Origin: Bacillus cabrialesii
GTDB lineage: Bacteria > Bacillota > Bacilli > Bacillales > Bacillaceae
Length of the DNA stretch: 64,000 nt
NCBI RefSeq assembly: GCF_004124315.2
Contig: NZ_CP096889.1
Coordinates: forward strand, 2,339,001 to 2,403,000
Direction of reading: 5' to 3'
The stretch's first letter is position 1; each line of letters opens with the position of its first letter. Position numbers and translations under genes: made by a program. The notes beneath the pieces are model-generated. The model saw nothing but the letters and a program-made list of their open reading frames with translations, had not been told where the DNA came from and did not search any database. Shown piece after piece: positions 19,797-28,682 of the stretch.

Positions 19797-20222
19797 TTAT
19801 GAGTGATCAATAAAATACAGCCAGTGAAATAAAGACCCCACGATTTTTCCAATCACGATGGCCATTAACAGAATAATAATTTTACTTCTGAGCCCGATTC
19901 GTTTTGCTAATATCGGCAGGACATTTAAAACCTCTGTCAGGGCAGCCGCAAGCATCCCGACAAACAAACCTGCCAGCAGCCCGACCGGCACGGCAATCCA
20001 TTTTGTTAAAAAAAGATGGTTCATATGAAGCGTCTCCCATCCTCCGCAAACCGCGCCCAGAATAACAGCCGCTTCATAAGCCTGAACAAATCTCATCGTT
20101 TTGGTGAGCTGCATCAGCCGCGGAATGATTCCCATTACGGTTAAAAAAGCAACGAAGCCAGCCCCCACCGTGATGCCTCCGCCGAGCCCGACAAAAATAA
20201 TGAACAATACACTAACGATCAT
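19797..20222 (-). CDS. spoVAB: SpoVAB membrane protein
   Basis: A 141-residue membrane protein with four predicted helices (about 3-28, 45-62, 75-98, 108-135). It contains the conserved turn [16 protein letters not shown] near the start and GAVCGGWET in the middle. It belongs to the core spoVA set that is required for dipicolinate uptake. Its start overlaps the end of spoVAA by 11 bp. The function of the single subunit is not known in detail. Confidence 0.93.
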   Translation of the reverse strand: MIVSVLFIIFVGLGGGITVGAGFVAFLTVMGIIPRLMQLTKTMRFVQAYEAAVILGAVCGGWETLHMNHLFLTKWIAVPVGLLAGLFVGMLAAALTEVLNVLPILAKRIGLRSKIIILLMAIVIGKIVGSLFHWLYFIDHS

Positions 20223-20832
20223 GCAGGTCCTTTATTGTTTCTTCATTCTCATGCATGGCGACATATTGATCGAGATCTAGCTGATAGTTGAACATCTCAA
20301 CCTCCAGCGGGCTGGGCTCTTCATTTAGGCGCTTTTTAAATATGTGGTTAAAAAACACGATCATCCCCAGTCCCAAACCGATGCTGTATGGGATTTGAAG
20401 CAAATATGGATAGTCATTCCTCTCTCCGGTTATGATTTCATATAAAGCGATATGAACGTCTCTCATGCTGACATCCTCATGAAAGTTCATGATGGCAAGA
20501 CACGATCCGATAAAGAGAAGCAGCCAGACACCGATAAACAGAACCGTCGATATTTGCCGTTTCTGATACTGAATTTCAACAATGGTTTCTGCCCCGCCTA
20601 CCGTTTGAACATCAAGGGCCGGTTCTTGTAAATGAATGGCTCTGAGCACATGTATGATATCCAGAATTACGATATTTTTATCTTTTTCCGTCACCTGATA
20701 AAGCGGCATTGCCGAAAGTTTCTTCTTCAGCTGAACCTGCCCTTCAATTTGCGCAGCGTCCCCAACGGTAATAATATCTCCCGGATGCGCCAGCACACGG
20801 TGGCGAAGCCGGATAAATATACGTCGTTCCAT
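20212..20832 (-). CDS. spoVAA: SpoVAA
   Basis: First gene of spoVA, 206 residues. The N-terminal soluble domain (about 1-105) precedes two membrane helices (about 96-115 and 146-165) and a charged tail. I chose the second of two adjacent ATGs (20832) because the GGTGA upstream then lies 6-7 bases away; the first would be only one or two bases from it. Together with the following genes it builds the dipicolinate transport complex. A SigG promoter precedes it. Confidence 0.92.
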   Translation of the reverse strand: MERRIFIRLRHRVLAHPGDIITVGDAAQIEGQVQLKKKLSAMPLYQVTEKDKNIVILDIIHVLRAIHLQEPALDVQTVGGAETIVEIQYQKRQISTVLFIGVWLLLFIGSCLAIMNFHEDVSMRDVHIALYEIITGERNDYPYLLQIPYSIGLGLGMIVFFNHIFKKRLNEEPSPLEVEMFNYQLDLDQYVAMHENEETIKDLHDR

Positions 20833-20864
20833 CATTGATCACCATCTTTCGGTGGTTATATATG

Positions 20865-20894
20865 TAGTATGTGGTTCGATTTTGTTCTCATTCA
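20865..20894 (-). promoter_or_regulatory. SigG promoter of spoVA
   Basis: Minus-strand TGAATG (20894-20889), 17-base spacer, CATACTA (20871-20865), a near-consensus SigG promoter. It fits forespore expression of spoVA. Confidence 0.8.
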
Positions 20895-20934
20895 TCCGCT
20901 TGAAAAGACCATAAATTACCACGCTTTTGCATAC

Positions 20935-20964
20935 AAAAAAGCCAGCCTGCACTGCAGACTAGCC
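20935..20964 (-). terminator. Terminator overlapping the sigF 3' end
   Basis: Minus-strand hairpin GCTAGTCTGC / GCAGGCTGGC (with two G-T pairs) followed by TTTTTT. The sigF stop codon lies inside the stem. Confidence 0.82.
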
Positions 20965-21726
20965 ATCCGTATGATCCATTTGAACCTTGATCTGTTTTAA
21001 TATTTTCTTTTCAAGCCTGGAAACCTGAACTTGAGAGATCCCAAGCCGCTCAGCAACCTCGGATTGCGTCTGGTCTTTATAATATCTGAGATAGACGATT
21101 AATTTTTCCCTTTCCTCCAAATCGCTGATCGCTTCTTTCAGCGCAATCTTGTCAAACCATTTCTCTTCTGAATTGTCAGCGATTTGATCAAGCAGGGTAA
21201 TCGGATCTCCGTCATTTTCATAAACCGTTTCGTGAATCGAAGACGGTGCCCTTACCGCCTCTTGGGCGAGTACGACATCTTCTGCCTCAATCTCCAAATG
21301 GTCGGCGATTTCCTGCACCGTCGGCACTCTGCCCAGTGTTTTTGAAAGCTCATCCTTCGCGCGACGGATTTTGTTTCCGAGCTCTTTTAATGACCTTGAC
21401 ACCTTTACGGTCCCATCGTCACGGATAAAACGCTGGATTTCACCGATAATCATCGGCACCGCATACGTTGAAAAACGCACATCATAGGATAAATCAAATT
21501 TGTCAACAGATTTCAGCAGCCCGATGCAGCCGATCTGGAAAAGATCATCAGGCTCATATCCTCTGTTTAAAAACCGCTGTACGACAGACCAAACAAGACG
21601 CATGTTTTTTTCTATGAGGAGGTCTCTTGCCTGCTGGTCGCCATTTTGGCTTTGTTTGATTAATTCTTTTACTTCATGATCCTTCAGCTGAGCGTTCTTG
21701 CCGTTTTTCTTAACCTCCACATCCAT
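20959..21726 (-). CDS. sigF: RNA polymerase sigma factor SigF
   Basis: The first forespore-specific sigma factor (255 residues). Region 2 contains DLFQIGCIGLLKSVDKFDLS (about 62-81), region 3 the VPTVQEIADHLEIE helix pair, and region 4.2 the HTH QSEVAERLGISQVQVSRLEKK near the C-terminus. It is held inactive by SpoIIAB until SpoIIAA frees it. It is the last gene of spoIIA, 11 bp after spoIIAB, and its terminator reaches into the coding end. Confidence 0.97.
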   Translation of the reverse strand: MDVEVKKNGKNAQLKDHEVKELIKQSQNGDQQARDLLIEKNMRLVWSVVQRFLNRGYEPDDLFQIGCIGLLKSVDKFDLSYDVRFSTYAVPMIIGEIQRFIRDDGTVKVSRSLKELGNKIRRAKDELSKTLGRVPTVQEIADHLEIEAEDVVLAQEAVRAPSSIHETVYENDGDPITLLDQIADNSEEKWFDKIALKEAISDLEEREKLIVYLRYYKDQTQSEVAERLGISQVQVSRLEKKILKQIKVQMDHTDG

Positions 21727-21737
21727 AACAAATCTCC

Positions 21738-22178
21738 TTAATTACAAAGCGCTTTGCTTTTTGATAAGTGCTTTGTTAAGCGAATCGTCGTTCCCATCTC
21801 CGGTGATGAATCGATACTGACATCATCCATGAAATTCTCCATAATGGTAAAGCCCATTCCGGAGCGCTCAAGCTCAGGTTTCGTCGTGAATAATGGCTGG
21901 CGGGCTTCCTCTAGATCTGTAATGCCCATGCCTTCATCGCGAATAGTCATGTATACGACATGATCTTCCAGCGTCACTGAAATGTAAACTTTTCCGTCAC
22001 AATTCTCTTCATATCCATGGATGATGGCATTCGTCACAGCCTCTGACACGACTGTTTTGATTTCGGTCAGTTCGTCCATTGTCGGATCAAGCTGAGCAAT
22101 AAATGAAGCGACTGTCACACGGGCGAACGATTCATTCTGGCTGAGGGCCGAAAACTCAAGATGCATTTCATTTTTCAT
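21738..22178 (-). CDS. spoIIAB: Anti-sigma F factor and kinase SpoIIAB
   Basis: A 146-residue GHKL-fold protein that binds SigF and phosphorylates SpoIIAA. The ATP site is visible as N box [12 protein letters not shown] (about 46-57), G1 box DEGMGI (about 78-90) and G2 box GMGFTIM (about 106-112). It overlaps spoIIAA by 4 bp and is followed by sigF, so the three partners are made in balance. The length is exactly that of the family. Confidence 0.97.
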   Translation of the reverse strand: MKNEMHLEFSALSQNESFARVTVASFIAQLDPTMDELTEIKTVVSEAVTNAIIHGYEENCDGKVYISVTLEDHVVYMTIRDEGMGITDLEEARQPLFTTKPELERSGMGFTIMENFMDDVSIDSSPEMGTTIRLTKHLSKSKALCN

Positions 22179-22528
22179 GATGCCACCCCCAGCGTCAGCA
22201 GCGCCTGCTGCTCTGATTGTTCAAATCGGATAATTTTAAACAGACCCGACATATCAAACAGCCGCTTCACCGCAGGAGAGATAGCGCAAACGACCATTTC
22301 CCCGCCAATTTGCTTAATTTGCTTGTATCTTCCTAATATGACACCAAGCCCCGAGCTGTCCATAAAGGAAAGGTCCTCCAGGTTCAGCACAATATGGCGG
22401 ATATCATCCTTTTCCAAAGATTGAGTCACTTTTTGTTTCAAGGTTTCAGCCGTATGGTGATCGAGTTCGCCTGTTAATCGAATACAAAGCACAGATTCTT
22501 TGACATGCATGTCAATTCCAAGGCTCAT
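22175..22528 (-). CDS. spoIIAA: Anti-anti-sigma factor SpoIIAA
   Basis: A 117-residue STAS-domain protein. When unphosphorylated it binds SpoIIAB and releases SigF. The phosphorylation site is Ser58 in FMDSSGLG. The start MSLGIDM at 22528 follows AGGAGGAAT; an extra in-frame ATG two codons earlier is too near the ribosome binding site. It is the first gene of the spoIIAA-AB-sigF set, and a SigH promoter lies in the gap to dacF, which is also read through from dacF late in development. Confidence 0.96.
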   Translation of the reverse strand: MSLGIDMHVKESVLCIRLTGELDHHTAETLKQKVTQSLEKDDIRHIVLNLEDLSFMDSSGLGVILGRYKQIKQIGGEMVVCAISPAVKRLFDMSGLFKIIRFEQSEQQALLTLGVAS

Positions 22529-22565
22529 GCTCATTCCTCCTTGATATGATCGGATAATGAGTGTT

Positions 22566-22592
22566 TCGATTTCGACGGAATGAATTCCTTCA
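22566..22592 (-). promoter_or_regulatory. SigH promoter of spoIIA
   Basis: Minus-strand AGGAATT (22589-22583) and CGAAAT (22574-22569) fit the SigH elements (AGGAWWT and GAAT) and the known spoIIA start region. Confidence 0.75.
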
Positions 22593-22613
22593 CCGTGACA
22601 AAACTAGTGATCA

Positions 22614-22620
22614 TTCGGCA
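22614..22620 (-). promoter_or_regulatory. Spo0A box upstream of spoIIA
   Basis: TGCCGAA on the minus strand agrees with the 0A box TGNCGAA. It lies about 25 bases upstream of the SigH -35, as expected for activation by phosphorylated Spo0A. It almost touches the dacF stop. Confidence 0.65.
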
Positions 22621-22623
22621 TAA

Positions 22624-23793
22624 TTACTTAAATTTTGTCCAGTCTCCCATCGTCCGCTTCAAGAATGTTAAGAACCCGGCTTTCTTCATATCTTCTTTAG
22701 CAGCCACGGGACTTTCAGCGAGCACTTCTCCATCCTTTTTCAAAACGAGTGTGCCAAGCTCTTGGCCTTTTTGAATCGGAGCGCTTACATTGTCATTCAT
22801 TTTGATTTCTTTTTTCACATTTTTCATATCCTCGCCTTTTTTCGTCAAGATTGAAATCGGCTCAGAAGTAGTCAGTTCAACAAATGTTTGTTTTCCTTTT
22901 TTGACCTTTACTTTTGCCACTGTTTCATTTCGTTTAAATAAAGGATGCGTTTCATATTGACTAAAGGCGAAATCAAGCATCTTTGTCACTTGCGCGTTTC
23001 TTTCTTTAGGTGTGCTCGCTCCGAACACAACCGCGATGGCCCGCATGTTTCCTTTTTTAGCCGAAGCTGTCAGACAATATTTCGCTTCACCTGTATAGCC
23101 TGTTTTTACGCCGTCTACGCCGGGATAAAATTTGATAAGCCGATTCGTATTCACCAGCCAAAACTTTTTATCTGTATTTTCGCGCAGATAATCTTCATAT
23201 GTGCCGGTAAACTTCGTGATGGATTCGTATTTCAATAATTCCTTAGCCATGATGGCCATGTCATAAGCAGAGCTGTAATGCCCTTCCTCGGTCAGTCCGG
23301 TCGGGTTTTTGAAGGATGTGTTTTTTAAGCCGAGCTCTTTTGCTTTTTTGTTCATTTTCTTCACAAATTCTTCTTCAGAGCCGGAAATGAATTCAGACAT
23401 CGCTACGGAAGCGTCGTTTCCCGATGCGATTGCGATGCCTTTCAGCATTTCTTTGACAGTCATTTCCTCGCCGGGCTCAAGAAATATCTGTGAACCGCCC
23501 ATTGAAGCGGCATGCTCGCTTGTACGAACCTTATCACTCATTTTGATTTTGCCTTCATCTAAAGCTTCCATAATTAAAAGCATCGTCATAATTTTCGTCA
23601 TGCTTGCAGGCGCCAGTCTCTCATTGCTGTTCTTGTTGTAAAGCACTTTTCCTGTGTCACGTTCTATCAGCACCGCAGACTTCGCTTCATGAGCAAGCTC
23701 CGATGTGCCTTTTCCGTCTTGTTTTGCAAATGCAGACGGTGCAAATGTAAGCAGCATTATACCAATCAACAAAGTGGATAAAAGACGTTTCAT
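22624..23793 (-). CDS. dacF: D-alanyl-D-alanine carboxypeptidase DacF
   Basis: A forespore-made low-molecular-weight PBP that, with DacB, controls cortex cross-linking. Signal peptide residues 1-23 end at SAFA. The motifs are SMTK at 64-67 (Ser64), SGN within AIASGNDASVA, and KTG within VDGVKTGYTG. A C-terminal beta domain and an amphipathic end (FLTFLKRTMGDWTKF) follow. The start at 23793 has GGAGGGC upstream; a longer frame has none. It runs into spoIIAA without a terminator, which gives the known dacF-spoIIA read-through transcript. Confidence 0.95.
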   Translation of the reverse strand: MKRLLSTLLIGIMLLTFAPSAFAKQDGKGTSELAHEAKSAVLIERDTGKVLYNKNSNERLAPASMTKIMTMLLIMEALDEGKIKMSDKVRTSEHAASMGGSQIFLEPGEEMTVKEMLKGIAIASGNDASVAMSEFISGSEEEFVKKMNKKAKELGLKNTSFKNPTGLTEEGHYSSAYDMAIMAKELLKYESITKFTGTYEDYLRENTDKKFWLVNTNRLIKFYPGVDGVKTGYTGEAKYCLTASAKKGNMRAIAVVFGASTPKERNAQVTKMLDFAFSQYETHPLFKRNETVAKVKVKKGKQTFVELTTSEPISILTKKGEDMKNVKKEIKMNDNVSAPIQKGQELGTLVLKKDGEVLAESPVAAKEDMKKAGFLTFLKRTMGDWTKFK

Positions 23794-23823
23794 CTCAAAA
23801 GCCCTCCATTTCATAATCTTTTT

Positions 23824-23852
23824 TATTTTTTCCAAGCAGGATGGTTTTATAC
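23824..23852 (-). promoter_or_regulatory. SigF-type promoter of dacF
   Basis: Minus-strand GTATA (23852-23848), 14-base spacer and GGAAAAAATA (23833-23824) agree with SigF elements GYWTA and GGNRANANTW. This makes a feedback loop with sigF downstream. Confidence 0.75.
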
Positions 23853-23889
23853 GCCACTGATGGAAAATGTTTCGTATCTTTTTTCGGCA

Positions 23890-23930
23890 TAAAAAAAGAC
23901 AGCTGCGTCCAATAGACACAGCTGTCTTTT
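23890..23930 (-). terminator. Terminator after pupG
   Basis: Minus-strand stem AGACAGCTG / CAGCTGTCT, loop of about 13 bases, followed by TTTTTT. It separates drm-pupG from dacF. Confidence 0.85.
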
Positions 23931-23951
23931 GCTCTTGCTATGATTCAATTT

Positions 23952-24767
23952 TTATTCGTACTGAGCGACGACCGCTTTTACAAGCTGCAAGAATCCCGCT
24001 TTTACTTTTTCGGTCACTTCCATTACTTCATCGTGACTTAAAGGCTGATCCAGAATGCCGGCTGCCGCGTTAGAGATGCAGGAAATGCCAAGGACACGCA
24101 TTCCTGCATGATTCGCCACAATGACTTCCGGTACAGTAGACATGCCGACTGCGTCAGAGCCCATTGTTCTTAAGAAACGGACTTCCGCCGGTGTTTCGTA
24201 AGATGGTCCTGTCACACCGGTATACACGCCTTTTTGAATTGGAATGTTAAGGTTTTTCGCAAGCTTTTCAGCCAGGCTGGAAAGGTCTTTGTCATACGCT
24301 GACGACATATCTGGAAATCTGGCGCCGAAATCGGCTTCATTTGGCCCGATTAACGGATTTGTTCCCATAAAGTTGATATGATCGGTAATAATCATTAAGT
24401 CTCCCGCACGGAATTCAGTGTTGACACCGCCAGCGGCATTTGTCACGATCAATGCTTCTACGCCGAGCGCTTTCATCACGCGTACAGGGAAAGTGACTTT
24501 CTCCATTGAATAGCCTTCATAAAAATGAAAACGGCCCTGCATCGCAATGACGGAAACTCCTTCAAGTGTGCCAAGCACAAGCTGTCCCGCATGTCCTTCA
24601 ACAGTCGATACCGGGAATTCAGGTATGTCTTCATATCTCAGCTTAACCGGATTTTCGATTTCGTCCGCCAAAATACCAAGACCTGAGCCCAGAATAAGGC
24701 CGATCTTTGGAGATTCCGGCAGGTTTTGCTTAATAAAAGCGGCTGCGCGTTCGATTCTGTCTTTCAA
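23952..24767 (-). CDS. pupG: Purine-nucleoside phosphorylase (guanosine type)
   Basis: It splits guanosine and inosine and their deoxy forms with phosphate. This is the trimeric PNP family: LILGSGLG near residues 25-32 (phosphate loop), EGHAGQLVLGTL, MQGRFHFYEGY (residues about 75-85), the NAAGGVN signature and MSTVPEVIVANHAGM. At 271 residues it is normal. It starts 12 bp after drm, whose product interconverts the ribose phosphates released here. It is followed by a strong terminator. Confidence 0.95.
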   Translation of the reverse strand: MKDRIERAAAFIKQNLPESPKIGLILGSGLGILADEIENPVKLRYEDIPEFPVSTVEGHAGQLVLGTLEGVSVIAMQGRFHFYEGYSMEKVTFPVRVMKALGVEALIVTNAAGGVNTEFRAGDLMIITDHINFMGTNPLIGPNEADFGARFPDMSSAYDKDLSSLAEKLAKNLNIPIQKGVYTGVTGPSYETPAEVRFLRTMGSDAVGMSTVPEVIVANHAGMRVLGISCISNAAAGILDQPLSHDEVMEVTEKVKAGFLQLVKAVVAQYE

Positions 24768-24779
24768 GAAACAGTCCCC

Positions 24780-25964
24780 CTATTGTAATAAAGATAAAAA
24801 GCTTTTCCCGTATTTCGGTTTTTTCGTTTGGAAATTATCAGCGATCGTTGCGCCGATATCGGCAAATGTATCTGCAAGCGGCAGCATTTGCGCTTTCTTA
24901 TGTTTTTTGCTGTAAGCGAGAAGCGGCACATACTCGCGTGTATGGTCGGTTCCATGATGAATCGGATCATTTCCGTGGTCGGCTGTAATGATTAACAGAT
25001 CGTCTTCCTGCATTTTCTCAAACACTTCCGGAAGCCGCGCATCAAATTCTTCAAGCGCGCGTCCGTAGCCTTCAGGGTCACGGCGGTGTCCGAATAAGGC
25101 GTCAAAATCAACAAGGTTCGCAAAGCTCAGACCCGTAAAGTCTTCTCCCAGCGTATCAATCACCTTGTCCATTCCGTCCATATTAGAAACCGTTCTCCGT
25201 GAAGAAGTAATGCCTTCTCCATCATAAATATCTGAGATTTTTCCGATGGAGATCACATCTAAGCCGCTGTCTTTCAATTCATTCATGACAGTGCGGTCAA
25301 ACGGTTTAAGCGCATAGTCATGGCGGTTTGGCGTCCGCTTGAATTGTCCAGGCTCTCCGACGAACGGCCGTGCGATAATGCGGCCTACCATATACTTCGG
25401 ATCAAGCGTCAGCTCTCTTGCCGTTTCGCAAATGCGGTACAGCTCTTCAAGCGGCACAACCTCTTCGTGAGCGGCAATTTGCAGAACAGAGTCGGCAGAT
25501 GTGTATACAATTAAAGCCTCTGTCTCCATGTGCTCTTGGCCCAGTTCATCCAAAATCGCTGTGCCGGAAGCAGGCTTGTTTCCGATAATTTTGCGTCCAG
25601 ATCTCTTTTCAAGCTCCTGAAGCAGTTCATCAGGAAAACCTTCCGGAAACACTTTAAACGGTTTATCAATATACAAGCCCATGATCTCCCAATGGCCGGT
25701 CATGGTATCTTTGCCGTTTGACGCTTCTTGCATTTTTCCATAATACGCAAGCGGATGTTCTGTTTTCTCTACACCTTTGATATCTCCGATGAGACCAAGA
25801 CCGAGTTTTGCCATATTCGGCATATGTAATCCATTCATATGCTCAGCTATATGCCCAAGCGTGTTGGCGCCTTCGTCATTAAAGTCAGCGGCATCCGGCG
25901 CTTCGCCGATTCCGACTGAGTCCATCACAATTAAAAACACTCGATTATATTTGTATGCAGGCAT
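24780..25964 (-). CDS. drm: Phosphopentomutase
   Basis: It interconverts ribose 1-phosphate and ribose 5-phosphate (and deoxy forms), which links nucleoside phosphorolysis to the pentose phosphate pathway. It belongs to the alkaline phosphatase superfamily: the N-terminal metal site [17 protein letters not shown] (about 9-25), the phospho-threonine in [10 protein letters not shown], and the C-terminal metal ligands in ITADHGNDP and [11 protein letters not shown]. At 394 residues it is standard. First gene of drm-pupG. Confidence 0.96.
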   Translation of the reverse strand: MPAYKYNRVFLIVMDSVGIGEAPDAADFNDEGANTLGHIAEHMNGLHMPNMAKLGLGLIGDIKGVEKTEHPLAYYGKMQEASNGKDTMTGHWEIMGLYIDKPFKVFPEGFPDELLQELEKRSGRKIIGNKPASGTAILDELGQEHMETEALIVYTSADSVLQIAAHEEVVPLEELYRICETARELTLDPKYMVGRIIARPFVGEPGQFKRTPNRHDYALKPFDRTVMNELKDSGLDVISIGKISDIYDGEGITSSRRTVSNMDGMDKVIDTLGEDFTGLSFANLVDFDALFGHRRDPEGYGRALEEFDARLPEVFEKMQEDDLLIITADHGNDPIHHGTDHTREYVPLLAYSKKHKKAQMLPLADTFADIGATIADNFQTKKPKYGKSFLSLLQ

Positions 25965-25994
25965 CTTGAAAGCCTCCTTTTTTTCTATACGTCT

Positions 25995-26024
25995 ATTGTA
26001 TCGCTAAGAGGTCTGACAACTCAA
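25995..26024 (-). promoter_or_regulatory. SigA-type promoter of drm-pupG
   Basis: Minus-strand TTGAGT (26024-26019), 18-base spacer and TACAAT (26000-25995). A cre-like sequence, TGAAAACGGTTTAT (26040-26027), lies directly upstream of the -35. Confidence 0.55.
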
Positions 26025-26100
26025 GTATAAACCGTTTTCATTCCCGTTGACAATGCATTCAGAAATAATGAGAAACTTCAATATTTTCTGTCGCTCTAAA

Positions 26101-26127
26101 CAAAAAAGCCGCAGCCACCTGCGGCTA
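26101..26127 (-). terminator. Terminator at the ripX stop
   Basis: Minus-strand stem AGCCGCAG / CTGCGGCT with a four-base loop, then TTTTTT. The stem starts in the ripX stop codon. Confidence 0.85.
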
Positions 26128-27015
26128 GGCGCGCGGATGAAACTGCTTGTACACATCCTTCAGCCTTGTTTTCGTCACATGCGTATAAATTTGTGTCGTG
26201 GATATATCCGCATGGCCGAGCATTTCCTGCACCGCTCTTAAATCAGCCCCGTTCTCAAGCAGATGCGTCGCAAAGGAATGCCTGAGCGTATGCGGGGTCA
26301 GCTCTTTTTTGATCCCGGCTTCCAGCGCGATTTTCTTCAGGTTTTTCCAAAATCCCTGGCGGCTGATCTGTTTGCCGTGATGATTTAAAAAGAGCGCGTC
26401 AGACACATTGTTCTTCAGCAGTTTCCCCCTGGCTTTTGTGATATATTCCTCAATAGCGGAAGCGGCGGCTTCGCCGATTGGCACAATCCGTTCTTTTCTT
26501 CCTTTTCCGAAGCAGCGGACAAAACCCATGGATAAATGAACATCAGCCGTTTTCAATTCAATCATTTCACTGACTCGTATGCCTGTCGCATAAAGCAGCT
26601 CCAGCATCGCTTTATCCCGATATCCGAATGGGCTCGTCAGCTTAGGCGTGTCCAATAATCGCTCGACCTCATTGAGCGCGAGCACCTTCGGAAGCGCCCG
26701 TTCGGTTTTTTGTGTTTCGATATGGACGGAAGGGTCCTTGTCCGTCACCTTTTCCCTGAGCAGAAATTGGTGAAAAGAGCGAATGGATGCCAAATGCCGC
26801 GCTGATGTCTTTCCGGATTTCCCAGAGTCCTTCAAGTGCTTTAAATATTGGATAATATGTATGCGGGTTACGTGATTCCAATCTGTAACGTGAAGGGTTT
26901 CTGTTATATAGAGAGAATAGCTTTTCAAGTCACGTTCATAGGATACCACCGTGTTTTGGGAAAGCCCTCTCTCTACCATGACGTAGTGGATGAAATCCTT
27001 TATTTGATCTTTCAC
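26125..27015 (-). CDS. ripX: Tyrosine recombinase RipX (XerD)
   Basis: With CodV it resolves chromosome dimers at dif. Residues 1-95 form the SAM-like DNA-binding domain, about 110-296 the catalytic domain. The active-site residues are Arg in [12 protein letters not shown], His and Arg in [12 protein letters not shown], a second His in [14 protein letters not shown] and the nucleophile Tyr in the same motif. Length (296) is normal. It follows yqzK by 7 bp and ends in its own terminator. Confidence 0.95.
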   Translation of the reverse strand: MKDQIKDFIHYVMVERGLSQNTVVSYERDLKSYSLYITETLHVTDWNHVTRIHIIQYLKHLKDSGKSGKTSARHLASIRSFHQFLLREKVTDKDPSVHIETQKTERALPKVLALNEVERLLDTPKLTSPFGYRDKAMLELLYATGIRVSEMIELKTADVHLSMGFVRCFGKGRKERIVPIGEAAASAIEEYITKARGKLLKNNVSDALFLNHHGKQISRQGFWKNLKKIALEAGIKKELTPHTLRHSFATHLLENGADLRAVQEMLGHADISTTQIYTHVTKTRLKDVYKQFHPRA

Positions 27016-27022
27016 TCTTGAT

Positions 27023-27250
27023 CTACTCCCCGTTTTGGTAAAAAAAGATCAACCGGTCGAACCATCCGCCTTTTTCATCCTGATCCATTTCAACTACTTT
27101 TACAGCGGAGCCTTCCGGTTTATCGTACCGATGATAGTTTTCATACTCTTGATTCACCCATATCATAGCATAATAGAACAGAGCGGTAAAACCGGTAAAC
27201 AGGATGAAAACTTTCAATGCATCGAGAGCTGTTTTCACGAATCTTCCCAT
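27023..27250 (-). CDS. yqzK: Small membrane protein YqzK
   Basis: A 75-residue protein, recognised as YqzK, of unknown function. It has a basic start (MGRFVKTA), one hydrophobic helix (about 11-32, [20 protein letters not shown]) and an acidic, hydrophilic C-terminal half. This suggests an N-in, C-out single-pass protein. It lies between fur and ripX on the same strand, 7 bp before ripX, so the two are probably cotranscribed. Nothing indicates its partner. Confidence 0.82.
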   Translation of the reverse strand: MGRFVKTALDALKVFILFTGFTALFYYAMIWVNQEYENYHRYDKPEGSAVKVVEMDQDEKGGWFDRLIFFYQNGE

Positions 27251-27330
27251 GTCCTAATCGATCCTTTCCCTATGGTTCCAGTTATTTAAACCATATGCCA
27301 AATCAGAAAGGTTTTATACATAGAAACAGC

Positions 27331-27360
27331 AAAAAAACCTTTCCCCATGAGAAAAGGTTC
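27331..27360 (-). terminator. Terminator after fur
   Basis: Minus-strand stem AACCTTTTC / GGAAAGGTT with loop TCATGG, followed by TTTTT. Confidence 0.82.
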
Positions 27361-27375
27361 GCGCTCGGCACCGTC

Positions 27376-27825
27376 TTATTCAGTTTCTTTTCCGTTACAG
27401 CGGTGGCAAATGCCGTGAAACGTCAATCTATGATCTTTAATCTTAAATTTCCAATCACGTTCAATGATTTCTTCCACGTCTTCAAGCAAATCTTCTTCAA
27501 TTTCATCAACGGCTCCGCACTCCATGCACACCAAGTGGTGATGAAAGTGAGCTGCGCCCTCTTTCCGAAGGTCGTAACGGGATACGCCGTCTCCAAAGTT
27601 AATTTTATCAACGACTTTTAATTCAGTTAATAATTCAAGCGTACGGTATACTGTTGCGAGACCGATCTCAGGAGATTTCTCTTTTACGAGGAGGTATACA
27701 TCTTCTGCGCTTAAATGGTCTTCTTCGTTTTCAAGCAGCACTCTTACTGTCGCTTCACGCTGAGGCGTAAGTTTGTAGCTGGATGAGTGCAGCTGTTTCT
27801 TAATTCGATCAATACGGTTTTCCAT
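27376..27825 (-). CDS. fur: Ferric uptake regulator Fur
   Basis: Iron-dependent repressor of siderophore and iron uptake genes (149 residues). The N-terminal winged helix carries LATVYRTLELL (recognition helix, about 54-64). The dimerisation domain has the His cluster HFHHHLVCMECG and the two CxxC pairs (CMEC and CHRC near the C-terminus) that bind structural zinc. The start MENRIDR at 27825 follows AGGAGG. A PerR box lies upstream, in line with the known PerR control of fur. Confidence 0.96.
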   Translation of the reverse strand: MENRIDRIKKQLHSSSYKLTPQREATVRVLLENEEDHLSAEDVYLLVKEKSPEIGLATVYRTLELLTELKVVDKINFGDGVSRYDLRKEGAAHFHHHLVCMECGAVDEIEEDLLEDVEEIIERDWKFKIKDHRLTFHGICHRCNGKETE

Positions 27826-27886
27826 GTCTTTCCCTCCTACGCCGCATTCCATGACTCATTATAACAAAATACGCGTAGAGTTCCAA

Positions 27887-27901
27887 CTATAATTATTATA
27901 A
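27887..27901 (-). promoter_or_regulatory. PerR box upstream of fur
   Basis: Minus-strand TTATAATAATTATAG matches the PerR consensus TTATAATNATTATAA in all but the last base. It lies about 62 bases before the fur start. Confidence 0.8.
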
Positions 27902-27937
27902 ACTGATAAATAAAATGTTTTTCTTTTAATAATAATT

Positions 27938-28582
27938 TTAAAAAAGTCTAGATGTAAGCTTTTCCATTAAAACTGGAGATAAATATGCTTCAAAGAGAGA
28001 TGAGATCAGCGCTAAAAACAGAATGACCAGAAGCACAAAGGCATACCTCCCGAACCACTGAATCGGAGCGTCATGCAGGCTTCGTTTCACGAACAGCTGC
28101 CTGATTAACTTTAAAGAAAACGCAATCGCACACGTGCCCATTATAAGATAAGCCGGAATCAGCAGCACATTTTGCGGCAAAACGGAGACAAATGATAAGA
28201 AAAAACCGCTGATCCCCATCTGATTGACAAGAAACCCGACAGTAAAGCCGACGACGATGCCTTTCAGAAAGATCATGATAAAAATAATCGGCATGCCAAT
28301 GACGGAAATCCCCAATATCCACATCAGCCCTAAATATTTTGCATTATGAAAGATACTTTGCCCAAACATATCCGATGCACTTGCTTGTTTTCCATCCGAA
28401 AGCTGTCCGAAAAATTGGCTTAAATAGTAATATAAATCTTCTTTCTGGCTGATGGTCATGCTGTTGACAATGATCGCGCCAAAGATGACACCCATGAAAA
28501 ACAGCACGGATACAAATATATAAAGAGAGAGATGATCTTTGACATGTCCGAGAAACATGTCTTTATAAGAGATTTTTCGCAT
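27938..28582 (-). CDS. spoIIM: Stage II sporulation protein M
   Basis: A membrane subunit of the SpoIIDMP complex that degrades septal peptidoglycan and drives engulfment. It has 214 residues with about five helices (about 16-40, 75-100, 103-130, 135-155, 180-203), a cytoplasmic N-terminus and short loops. It contains the conserved [18 protein letters not shown] stretch. It is single-gene and preceded by a good SigE promoter, in agreement with mother-cell expression. Confidence 0.94.
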   Translation of the reverse strand: MRKISYKDMFLGHVKDHLSLYIFVSVLFFMGVIFGAIIVNSMTISQKEDLYYYLSQFFGQLSDGKQASASDMFGQSIFHNAKYLGLMWILGISVIGMPIIFIMIFLKGIVVGFTVGFLVNQMGISGFFLSFVSVLPQNVLLIPAYLIMGTCAIAFSLKLIRQLFVKRSLHDAPIQWFGRYAFVLLVILFLALISSLFEAYLSPVLMEKLTSRLF

Positions 28583-28622
28583 ACCGTTTCCTCCCGCCCG
28601 TTCTAGTGATTTGATTTAATAG

Positions 28623-28651
28623 ATTGTATGAAAGAAACGGAAAAACATGCC
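28623..28651 (-). promoter_or_regulatory. SigE promoter of spoIIM
   Basis: Minus-strand GGCATGTT (28651-28644), 13-base spacer and CATACAAT (28630-28623), the latter a perfect SigE -10. Confidence 0.8.
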
Positions 28652-28682
28652 CTTTTTCAAAAAGAAACGATAGAGAAGGATA

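Noticed and set aside
22624..23919. Longer dacF form from 23919
   Set aside because: It would span the SigF-type promoter and the signal peptide would be internal.
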